A stretch of 14,660 nucleotides of DNA from an uncultured Moraxella sp. (GTDB taxonomy: Bacteria > Pseudomonadota > Gammaproteobacteria > Pseudomonadales > Moraxellaceae), in contig CALJUC010000012.1 of NCBI GenBank assembly GCA_937975585.1, positions 1 to 14,660 of the forward strand, given 5' to 3'. A program made the position numbers and the translations under genes. The stretch's first letter is position 1, and each line of letters opens with the position of its first letter. The notes under the pieces were generated by a model. The model was not told the DNA's origin. It saw nothing but the letters and a program-made list of their open reading frames with translations, and did not search any database. This document shows positions 1-6,005 of the stretch, in pieces.

Positions 1-837
1 TTTTAGCAAAACGCTTCCATCGACACTACCGACACGGCCTTGTAGCCAAAGCTGGTTATCTTCGCTAATTTGGGCAAAGCCTGCAATCGGTACCTGGCAA
101 CCACCTTGCAAATGACGGTTCATGGCACGTTCCGCCACCACACACAAACGGCTTGGCTCATGATTGAGCGGCGCAAGCAACGCAAGTACCTCGGCATCAT
201 CGGCTCGACATTCGATCGCCAATGCCCCTTGTCCAACCGCAGGCAAACTGACGTCTGTGGCCAATTCATGGCGAATACGCTCGCCCAACCCAAGGCGTAA
301 TAGTCCACTGGTGGCCAATATAATCGCGTCATACTCCCCTGCATCGAGTTTTGATAAACGCGTACCGACGTTACCACGCAAACTGATAATCTGTAAATCG
401 GGGCGATATTGTTGTATTTGGCATTGGCGACGTAGGCTTGATGTGCCTAAGCGTGCACCTTGTGGCAACTCATCCAGACTGGCAAATTGATTGGATACAA
501 ACGCATCGGTCGGACGCTCACGCTCACAATACGCGCCCAAGATTAGACCCTCTGGCAGCTCCATCGGTACATCCTTTAATGAATGCACCGCGATATCAGC
601 GCGTTTTTCATACAAGGCTTGTTCCAACTCTTTGACAAATAGCCCTTTACCACCGATTTTTGCTAGGGGCGTATCAAGAATTTTATCACCTTTGGTCACC
701 ATCGGTACCAAATTGACCGTTAGGCCTGGATATAACACCTGTAAGCGCGCTTGGATATACTCAGCCTGCCATAACGCGAGTGGACTTTGGCGGGTAGCAA
801 TATTTAAAGTAGTCATGGTTGGAACAGTGGTAGACAT
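1..837 (-). CDS. hemC: Porphobilinogen deaminase (hydroxymethylbilane synthase), 3' end missing
   Basis: Cytosolic enzyme of tetrapyrrole synthesis that joins four porphobilinogen units into hydroxymethylbilane. Translating the minus strand gives 279 codons running off the left edge, so about 30 C-terminal residues of the usual ~310 are missing. Visible family landmarks are the N-terminal TRQSPLALWQ (residues 15-24), VTKGD (47-51), HSLKDVP (85-91, with the catalytic Asp89) and GGCQVPIAGFA, whose Cys247 is the attachment site of the dipyrromethane cofactor. Two in-frame ATGs exist, at 837 and 816; neither has a good Shine-Dalgarno sequence. I took the upstream one; the conserved part begins only after the second, so 816 is a real alternative. 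It follows algR on the same strand, as in Pseudomonas, but a terminator separates them. Identification is very safe; the start is not. Confidence 0.95.
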   Translation of the reverse strand, partial: MSTTVPTMTTLNIATRQSPLALWQAEYIQARLQVLYPGLTVNLVPMVTKGDKILDTPLAKIGGKGLFVKELEQALYEKRADIAVHSLKDVPMELPEGLILGAYCERERPTDAFVSNQFASLDELPQGARLGTSSLRRQCQIQQYRPDLQIISLRGNVGTRLSKLDAGEYDAIILATSGLLRLGLGERIRHELATDVSLPAVGQGALAIECRADDAEVLALLAPLNHEPSRLCVVAERAMNRHLQGGCQVPIAGFAQISEDNQLWLQGRVGSVDGSVLLK

Positions 838-858
838 AATCGACTCAATACGTTGGAT

Positions 859-892
859 AAAAAAATGCCTAATAAGACAAGCTATTAGGCAT
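859..892 (-). terminator. Intrinsic terminator of algR, just upstream of hemC
   Basis: A perfect 10-bp inverted repeat, ATGCCTAATA (865-874) and TATTAGGCAT (883-892), with an 8-nt loop. On the minus strand it is followed by seven Ts (865 down to 859), so it works as a terminator only in the algR direction. There is no T-run on the plus side. It ends only 21 nt before the first hemC ATG, which means hemC depends on readthrough or on a promoter at or inside this hairpin. Confidence 0.8.
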
Positions 893-893
893 T

Positions 894-899
894 AGTATA
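894..899 (-). promoter_or_regulatory. Candidate -10 element for hemC
   Basis: The minus strand reads TATACT here, a good match to TATAAT, directly before the terminator hairpin. No convincing -35 box is seen at the right distance (GTTATT or similar only). If it is used, transcription would begin at the edge of the hairpin, so the hemC mRNA would carry the stem-loop at its extreme 5' end. This is inference from the motif and its position only. Confidence 0.3.
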
Positions 900-941
900 G
901 CACCAAACTACGCGAATAACGCGCTTGTTGGTGGCTACTGA

Positions 942-1682
942 CTAGACGTTTTGGATACGGTCACGTAGCATCGGTAGGTGACGACGACTGACCGCTAAAC
1001 GCTCTGGCAAATCTTTAAATTTAACCTGATATTGACCTTGGTCAACCACTTCTAGCATCTCAAGGTAAGCCAAGTTAATCAAGGCATTACGATGAATCCG
1101 GAAGAACAAATCGCCAAACTCTTGCTCAAGCTCTTTGAGTGTTTCATCAATCAGTACCGTACCATTCTTGTGGCGTACTTGCACATATTTTTGATCGGCC
1201 GTGAAGTAATAAATATCCCCCAGCGGAATCAATTCAACGCCACGATGGGTACGCGCAGCAATGTGTTGACGCATATTAGTCGCGGTCGGTTCTTCAAGGC
1301 GACGAATTTCATTTAGCTGCGCCGAGTTTAGGGTTGAGGCACGATTAAGTGCTTGACTCAATTCTTCACGGTTGGCAGGTTTTAGCAAATAGCCAATGGC
1401 ATGCGCCTTAAAGGCAGCAATGGCATAGTGATCGTATGCCGTGACAAAAATAATCGCCGGTGGATTATCTAACTCATTGAGTTCTTTGGCCGCACGAATA
1501 CCGTCCATCTCAGGCATACGGATATCGAGTAATATCACATCTGGATGTGTTTGTTTGACCGCTTGTATCGCCTCTATACCAGTCGTGGCTTGGGCGACAA
1601 CCTCGTGGCCTTCTTCTTTAACAATGCGAGTTAAACGCTCACGTGCTAATGGCTCATCATCGCACACCACAACTCTCATCAT
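942..1682 (-). CDS. algR: LytTR-family response regulator AlgR
   Basis: DNA-binding response regulator partner of AlgZ, in pseudomonads governing alginate, type IV pili and virulence genes. The 246-residue protein has an N-terminal receiver domain with the acidic pair Asp8-Asp9, phosphoacceptor Asp53 (in LLDIRMPEMDG), Thr81 and Lys101 (YLLKP). A linker follows, then a C-terminal LytTR domain (about 140-245) that contains YVQVRHKNGTVLI and FFRIHRNALIN. The start is supported by AAGGAG at 1688-1693, about 6 nt before the ATG at 1682; a second ATG follows at once. It lies downstream of algZ on the same strand with a 344-base gap, and ends at a terminator before hemC. All residues needed for phosphorylation are present, in contrast to the degenerate sensor. 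Confidence 0.93.
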   Translation of the reverse strand: MMRVVVCDDEPLARERLTRIVKEEGHEVVAQATTGIEAIQAVKQTHPDVILLDIRMPEMDGIRAAKELNELDNPPAIIFVTAYDHYAIAAFKAHAIGYLLKPANREELSQALNRASTLNSAQLNEIRRLEEPTATNMRQHIAARTHRGVELIPLGDIYYFTADQKYVQVRHKNGTVLIDETLKELEQEFGDLFFRIHRNALINLAYLEMLEVVDQGQYQVKFKDLPERLAVSRRHLPMLRDRIQNV

Positions 1683-2026
1683 TGTATCTCCTTATGGACA
1701 AATCATCCAAGATAATGCACATTTGGCTATCTAATCAGCGCAGACTTCGCGCGGATTACCTGATTTGTCTACCCTCTTATCTATAAAAGACCGACAACCG
1801 GTAAAATTAATCAATTCTTTCTAATATATCACAGATTTTTATTTGTATTGAATTCAAAACAGCGATAAATTCACTTTTTTATGCCGCATAAATACTGATA
1901 GTTTACTAAATTCTAGCCTTTTCAAAATCGCTATATGATGTTCACTATTCATCAAGACTTAGACTAATAAAGATAGCTTATCCTATACCAAAGTCAAGGT
2001 AACAGCTACTTATAAAAATCCCTCGT
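1683..2026 (-). other. Long AT-rich algZ-algR intergenic region
   Basis: 344 bases without a gene between two genes that are normally closely linked. The part near algR holds nested inverted repeats (1697-1769). The rest is AT-rich, with a 10-bp palindrome TTGAATTCAA at 1848-1857, a 6-bp inverted pair AGCGAT/ATCGCT at about 1862 and 1928, and a short TGATG/CATCA pair near 1936-1954. The minus strand carries ACCGGTTGTC at 1793-1802, resembling the AlgR box ACCGTTCGTC of Pseudomonas (8 of 10), a match that could be chance. No convincing -35/-10 pair and no T-tailed terminator for algZ were found, but the region very likely holds an algR promoter. Confidence 0.5.
1697..1769 (-). repeat. Nested inverted repeats in the algR leader
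   Basis: The outer arms are GACAAATCA (1697-1705) and TGATTTGTC (1761-1769), a perfect 9-bp inverted repeat. Inside lies a second one: TAATCAGCGC (1732-1741) and GCGCGGATTA (1749-1758), 10 bp with one A/G mismatch and a 7-nt loop. Neither is followed by a T-run on the minus strand, so this is not a standard terminator. It lies 15 to 87 nt before the algR start and could be a folded mRNA leader or operator DNA; the sequence alone does not decide. Confidence 0.6.
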
Positions 2027-3205
2027 TTAAAAAGCCACATCCTTTAACGGGTATGTGATATAGGTGCTAATCGCCGTGTGGTCAGCCTCAGCATACACCA
2101 ACGAACGTTCCCCAAAGTGATGGCGTAAAATCTCAGTTTGCACACTAAAATCAATGCTATCCTCTAGATTAGCAAAAATCTCGGCCTGTCCTGAGGTTGG
2201 CATTGGTGTACTGACCGCTATTTTTACCGCATTATTAATCCAATCAATGCGAATGGTTAAGGTAATCGGTGAGGTAGTGCGCTCTACCACCAACACAATC
2301 ATACGCTCAATGACAGACTGTAGACACCGTGAACTAATCACCATGTCATACAGTAAATCTTCATTGGGAAATTCCCAGTTTACCGTTAATTTATCTTCAA
2401 AGCGATATTGTTCAATATTCAGATAATTTTTGCACAACTCAATCTCATCGAGCAAGGCCACTTCACGGCTTTCATCAAAACTTGCGCGGTATAGATTTGA
2501 CACCTGGCGCACCAACAACTCGGCTTCTTTAGGATTTACCTCAATCAGATACTGCATTGAGTTTAACATATTAAAGAAAAAATGCGGCGTTAAGCGGGCT
2601 TTTAGCAGTTCGTTTTGTTCGATAAGTTTTTGTTGATAACGCTGTTGACGCTCACTGATGCGTTTGTATTGTAATTGGTTATACGCAAAAAATACGATAA
2701 TTGTCAATATCGCCATCACGATACTAATGGCTAAGGTTTGTAAAAAGTTCGCTAGGGTATCAGCAAGGTCAAATAACCAATACATCATGAGCTTACTAAA
2801 CACGGTGGTGATAAATATCCCAATCGACACCACTATCAGCATATGTACCAGTGCGTACAACATGGGTAGCTTACCCAAGCGCTTGGCATTCATGTCAATA
2901 TATGACACAAACATGATGGTCAAGGGCAAGATAAGACAAACCGCATACACCACTGGCTCAATGCTAAATTCCCATGAGGTGGGGCGAAATGCATTCGTAA
3001 AGATCGACCCCAGGATAAAAAAGCTGGCAAACAGTATCCAAAAACAACGGCTACGTGCACCCTTAAAGGTCGGGGGATACTGTCTAGGTCGCTCCACTTT
3101 GAGAAATGGTGGCTTGTCGAGGGTTGGGTTTGATATACTATTACGATTGTTTTGCTTTACTGCAGACGTTACCGCAGATTGCAAGTTTTTTGGTAATAGT
3201 CTCAT
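2027..3205 (-). CDS. algZ: AlgZ/FimS-type membrane sensor (LytS-like histidine kinase, degenerate ATP-binding domain)
   Basis: Inner-membrane partner of AlgR. From the ATG at 3205 it has 392 residues: a hydrophilic N-terminus, four hydrophobic segments (about 56-72, 84-102, 115-135, 152-175), a short coiled region and the His_kinase motif TPHFFFN with the phospho-acceptor candidate His208. The C-terminal catalytic domain is poor. Where LytS kinases have an N-box such as PLVENAIKHG, this protein has QSVIERMIVL (296-305), without the Asn. No DxGxG motif is visible, only a stretch around 332-339 (STPMPTSG). FimS/AlgZ of Pseudomonas is known as an unorthodox kinase, so this fits the family. The reading frame is open to a TTG at 3229, but AGAGGAG five nt before the ATG at 3205 favours the shorter form. 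It diverges from argH, as in Pseudomonas. Confidence 0.88.
   Translation of the reverse strand: MRLLPKNLQSAVTSAVKQNNRNSISNPTLDKPPFLKVERPRQYPPTFKGARSRCFWILFASFFILGSIFTNAFRPTSWEFSIEPVVYAVCLILPLTIMFVSYIDMNAKRLGKLPMLYALVHMLIVVSIGIFITTVFSKLMMYWLFDLADTLANFLQTLAISIVMAILTIIVFFAYNQLQYKRISERQQRYQQKLIEQNELLKARLTPHFFFNMLNSMQYLIEVNPKEAELLVRQVSNLYRASFDESREVALLDEIELCKNYLNIEQYRFEDKLTVNWEFPNEDLLYDMVISSRCLQSVIERMIVLVVERTTSPITLTIRIDWINNAVKIAVSTPMPTSGQAEIFANLEDSIDFSVQTEILRHHFGERSLVYAEADHTAISTYITYPLKDVAF
3131..3139 (+). promoter_or_regulatory. Candidate extended -10 promoter for argH inside algZ
   Basis: The plus strand reads TGATATACT, an extended -10 (TGnTATAAT-like) element, with a weak -35 candidate TTGTCG about 14 bases upstream of the TATACT hexamer. 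Transcription would start near 3146, giving argH a leader of about 100 nt that is antisense to the 5' end of algZ. A second possibility, TTGACC at 3221-3226 paired with TATTAT at 3242-3247, overlaps the argH start codon and is less likely. Confidence 0.3.
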
Positions 3206-3245
3206 CACTTCTCCTCTCAATTGACCCAACTATCATGGACATATT

Positions 3246-4664
3246 ATGAGCAATAATTTATCAGCCGATTCTAACACATCTAGTATGTGGGGTGGTCGCT
3301 TTAGTGAAGCCACTGACAGCTTTGTAGCAGAGTTTACTGCCTCAGTTAACTTTGACCAGCGCTTTGCTAATCAAGATATTGACGGTTCGATTGCCCATGC
3401 CACCATGTTGGGTAAAGCCGGTATTATCACTGACGCAGAAAAAGCGCAAATTGTCGCAGGTTTGGAGCAAGTTAAGCAAGAAATTGCTGACGGTACGTTT
3501 GTCTGGTCAGTCGCGTTAGAAGACGTTCATATGAATGTCGAGTCACGCTTGACCGCCATCATTGGCGATGTCGGCAAAAAATTACACACCGGTCGTAGCC
3601 GTAACGACCAAGTTGCGACCGATATTCGTCTGTATTTGCGTGACCAAACCGATATTATTTTGGGTTTATTAAAACGCTTACAAACGGGTTTGTTGGACTT
3701 GGCAAGTCAGCACACAGACACGATTATGCCGGGCTTTACCCATTTACAAACCGCGCAACCTGTCAGCTTTGGTCACCACGTGATGGCGTGGTTTGAAATG
3801 CTGATGCGTGATAGCCAACGCTTTATCGATGGCCGTAAACGTATCAACCAATTACCCCTTGGTAGCGCAGCATTGGCTGGTACGACCTACCCGATTGACC
3901 GTCATTATACGGCAGCGCTTTTGGGCTTTGAGGGCGTGACCGAGAACTCACTGGATGCCGTATCGGATCGTGACTTTGCCATTGAGTTTGCCAGTACGGC
4001 CAGTATCTTGATGATGCATTTATCACGCATGAGTGAGGAAATCATCCTATGGATGTCCGCACAGTTTGGCTTTGTCCAAGTGCCTGATCGCTTCTGTACT
4101 GGCTCATCGATTATGCCACAAAAGAAAAACCCCGACGTACCAGAACTGGTTCGTGGTAAAGCCTCGCGTGTGTTTGGTGACTTGGTGACCTTGTTAACCT
4201 TGATGAAAAACCAACCATTGGCGTACAACAAAGACAACCAAGAAGACAAAGAGCCATTGTTTGATGTGGTCGATACCTTGACCGGTTCACTACTGGCATT
4301 CGGTGATATGTTACCAAACCTTGTACCAAACAAAGACAACATGCGTGCTGCCACCATGAAAGGCTATGCAACAGCGACCGACTTAGCGGATTACTTGGTG
4401 CGTAAGGGCTTGCCATTCCGTGATGCGCACGAAGTCGTGGGTAAAGCGGTTGGTCTTGGCGTGAGCAAAGGCGTGGACTTGAGCGAGTTAAGCTTGGCTG
4501 AGTTACAAAGCTTTAGTGATCTAATTGGGGATGATGTGTTTGAATACCTAACCCTAGAAGGTTCACTCAATGCCCGTGATCATATCGGCGGCACCGCACC
4601 AAATCAAGTCAAACAAGCTATCGAGCGTGGTCGTGTACGTTTGGCTGGTTTAGTCACTCAATAA
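3246..4664 (+). CDS. argH: Argininosuccinate lyase
   Basis: Cytosolic homotetrameric enzyme of the last arginine-synthesis step, splitting argininosuccinate to arginine and fumarate. The 472 residues include HTGRSRNDQ (114-122), THLQTAQP (165-172, with the presumed general base His166) and the fumarase/aspartase superfamily signature GSSIMPQKKN (286-295), whose mobile-loop serine acts as catalytic acid. The N-terminus is about 13 residues longer than in many homologues, which begin near MWGGRF; such extensions are, from memory, normal in Moraxellaceae. The ribosome-binding site is weak (GGA, 6 nt before the ATG). A four-codon open frame, ATG GAC ATA TTA TGA at 3235-3249, overlaps the argH ATG by ATGA. 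The next gene begins one base after the argH stop, so the two are surely co-transcribed. Confidence 0.97.
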   Translation: MSNNLSADSNTSSMWGGRFSEATDSFVAEFTASVNFDQRFANQDIDGSIAHATMLGKAGIITDAEKAQIVAGLEQVKQEIADGTFVWSVALEDVHMNVESRLTAIIGDVGKKLHTGRSRNDQVATDIRLYLRDQTDIILGLLKRLQTGLLDLASQHTDTIMPGFTHLQTAQPVSFGHHVMAWFEMLMRDSQRFIDGRKRINQLPLGSAALAGTTYPIDRHYTAALLGFEGVTENSLDAVSDRDFAIEFASTASILMMHLSRMSEEIILWMSAQFGFVQVPDRFCTGSSIMPQKKNPDVPELVRGKASRVFGDLVTLLTLMKNQPLAYNKDNQEDKEPLFDVVDTLTGSLLAFGDMLPNLVPNKDNMRAATMKGYATATDLADYLVRKGLPFRDAHEVVGKAVGLGVSKGVDLSELSLAELQSFSDLIGDDVFEYLTLEGSLNARDHIGGTAPNQVKQAIERGRVRLAGLVTQ

Positions 4665-4665
4665 A

Positions 4666-5016
4666 ATGCCAAAACTTTTTTCCTACGGCACCCTGCAACA
4701 AGCTAATGTCCAATTGGCAACTTTTGGGCGTTTGCTTGTTGGTCGACCCGATACGTTACTTGGTTATCAGTTGGGTGAAGTCGCAATTACAGACCCGGAT
4801 GTCATCGCGAAAAGTGGTAAAACACATCACCCTATGTTAATTCACACTCGCAATCCCCATGATAAGGTCAAAGGTGTGATTTTTGATATTACCGATGACG
4901 AGCTTGACCAAGCCGATTGCTATGAAGTCGATAATTACGCCCGTATCGAAGCGAGATTTGAAAGTGGTACAACCGCTTGGATTTATGCCGATGCTAACGA
5001 TCTAAACAATCAATGA
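4666..5016 (+). CDS. Gamma-glutamylcyclotransferase-fold (AIG2-like) protein
   Basis: A 116-residue protein of the GGCT/AIG2 superfamily, whose members act on gamma-glutamyl amines or amino acids to release 5-oxoproline. The N-terminal FSYGTLQQ (5-12) is the substrate-binding YGTL/YGSL loop. The stretch YEVDNYAR (86-93) aligns with the E-x3-Y-x-R motif of AIG2 proteins, which makes Glu87 the likely catalytic residue. Length and motif spacing fit the short bacterial members. It starts one base after the argH stop with no good Shine-Dalgarno site, pointing to translational coupling with argH. The real substrate is unknown; a role in arginine metabolism is suggested only by position. Confidence 0.85.
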   Translation: MPKLFSYGTLQQANVQLATFGRLLVGRPDTLLGYQLGEVAITDPDVIAKSGKTHHPMLIHTRNPHDKVKGVIFDITDDELDQADCYEVDNYARIEARFESGTTAWIYADANDLNNQ

Positions 5017-5046
5017 ACCTAACCAAAGTACGAACAGGATTAAAAA

Positions 5047-5334
5047 ATGGAAACTTATAACCCTGCTGACCATATGGTCATGTGCCGTAAATACAAACAA
5101 AACCTACCAAAACTCCCAAAACCACCTTTCCCAAATAAGCTAGGCGAAGAAATTCAAAATACGATTTCGGCCAAAGCTTGGCAAGAGTGGCTTGAACACC
5201 AAACCATGCTCATCAATGAGAACCATTTGAGCATGATTGACCCAGAAGCCAAGAAATTCTTAACCGAACAACGCAACAAATTTTTTGATAACGAAGACTA
5301 CGAACGTCCAAAAGGTTGGACGGCACAAAAATAA
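5047..5334 (+). CDS. yggX: Probable Fe(2+)-trafficking protein YggX
   Basis: Small cytosolic protein of the YggX family, linked to iron handling and protection of iron-sulphur clusters against oxidative damage. The 95 residues contain the family hallmarks MCRKYKQ (12-18, with the conserved Cys13), AWQEWLEHQTMLINE (39-53), and the C-terminal FFDNEDYERPKGW region. Compared with typical members, which start 4-6 residues before that Cys, this protein has a few extra N-terminal residues. The upstream ATG is nevertheless favoured by AGGA 7 nt before it, whereas Met10 has no such site. The gene follows the AIG2-like gene after 30 bases and precedes a strong terminator, so it likely closes the argH unit. 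Confidence 0.93.
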   Translation: METYNPADHMVMCRKYKQNLPKLPKPPFPNKLGEEIQNTISAKAWQEWLEHQTMLINENHLSMIDPEAKKFLTEQRNKFFDNEDYERPKGWTAQK

Positions 5335-5359
5335 TCGAGCGTTAAAGTCATCAATGACA

Positions 5360-5401
5360 AAAAACCCCAAGTCAGATAACTTGGGGTTTTTGCTTTTTTT
5401 T
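5360..5401. terminator. Two-way intrinsic terminator between yggX and rplS
   Basis: A perfect 13-bp inverted repeat, AAAAACCCCAAGT (5360-5372) and ACTTGGGGTTTTT (5379-5391), with a 6-nt loop. On the plus strand the stem end and the following Ts (5386-5391, 5394-5401) form the U-tract; on the minus strand the A-rich left arm supplies it. It serves the convergent argH-yggX and rpsP-rplS units. Confidence 0.92.
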
Positions 5402-5463
5402 GGTGTACCACGATATCAGCAAATAGGCCAATAGATAGACTATCAGCCCTGCCTAAACAATAC

Positions 5464-5844
5464 TTAGGCTTGAGCTTCTTCTTTGCGCGCAGTAAGTTTT
5501 TCACGGATACGCGCTGATTTACCAGAACGCTCACGTAGGTAGTACAATTTAGCACGACGTACATCACCACGGCGTTTCACTTCGATGCCCGCGATCAATG
5601 GTGAATGAGTTTGGAATGCACGCTCAACACCAACGCCGCTTGAGATTTTACGAACGGTGAAAGCTGAGTTTAAGCCACGGTTACGTTTTGCGATAACCAC
5701 GCCTTCGAACGCCTGTAGACGCTCACGGTCGCCTTCGCGAACTTTAACTTGTACGACAACGGTGTCACCAGGGCCAAAGCTTGGTACGTCAGTTTTTAAT
5801 TGACCTTGTTCGATGGCTTGTACTAAAGGATGTTTGTTGCTCAT
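5464..5844 (-). CDS. rplS: 50S ribosomal protein L19
   Basis: Ribosomal protein at the 30S-50S interface. With the ATG at 5844 it has 126 residues; familiar L19 parts are MSNKHPLVQAIE at the start, FGPGDTVVVQVKVREGDRERLQAFEG, RNRGLNSAFTVRKIS, GVGVERAFQTHSP and the Arg/Lys-rich tail RRAKLYYLRER. A longer in-frame ATG at 5859 is rejected because AGGAGT, the ribosome-binding site of the shorter form, lies inside the extra codons (7 nt spacing) and because the protein family begins near MSN. It is the last gene of the rpsP-rimM-trmD-rplS operon, following trmD after 161 bases, and ends before the two-way terminator. Confidence 0.97.
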   Translation of the reverse strand: MSNKHPLVQAIEQGQLKTDVPSFGPGDTVVVQVKVREGDRERLQAFEGVVIAKRNRGLNSAFTVRKISSGVGVERAFQTHSPLIAGIEVKRRGDVRRAKLYYLRERSGKSARIREKLTARKEEAQA

Positions 5845-5938
5845 GAGATAACTCCTCATCTGGGGCTAGAGGCTGGCTGCGGCACGTTTTATATCGTGGC
5901 AAAAATCGCATAAACCCCGTTAATATCGTGTACCAAAT

Positions 5939-5976
5939 GACAATGTCGTCAGACGGTACTTTGTCTGTAATCCGTC
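5939..5976 (-). repeat. Overlapping short inverted repeats in the trmD-rplS gap
   Basis: Three mutually overlapping 5-bp inverted pairs lie here. On the minus strand they are GACGG/CCGTC (arms 5972-5976 and 5952-5956), CAGAC/GTCTG (5963-5967 and 5950-5954) and GACAA/TTGTC (5961-5965 and 5939-5943). They cannot all form together, so the transcript could switch between folds. Closer to rplS the minus strand also repeats ACGATAT twice, the second copy leading into TATAAA, a possible weak internal -10. Each stem is short, so the folding is suggestive only. Confidence 0.3.
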
Positions 5977-6005
5977 AAGTGGATAAATCTGTGTCGGTTA
6001 CCCGT

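Noticed and set aside
164..895. Overlapping plus-strand open frames opposite hemC
   Set aside because: The minus-strand translation matches HemC over its whole visible length, including the cofactor cysteine; the plus frames carry no recognisable motif.
2658..3224. Open frame of 188 codons on the plus strand opposite algZ
   Set aside because: It mirrors the algZ codons, has no ribosome-binding site and resembles no known protein; algZ has clear family motifs in the same stretch.
3221..3247. TTGACC plus TATTAT as an argH promoter
   Set aside because: The 15-bp spacer is short and the -10 overlaps the argH start codon, which would leave the start codon upstream of the transcript.
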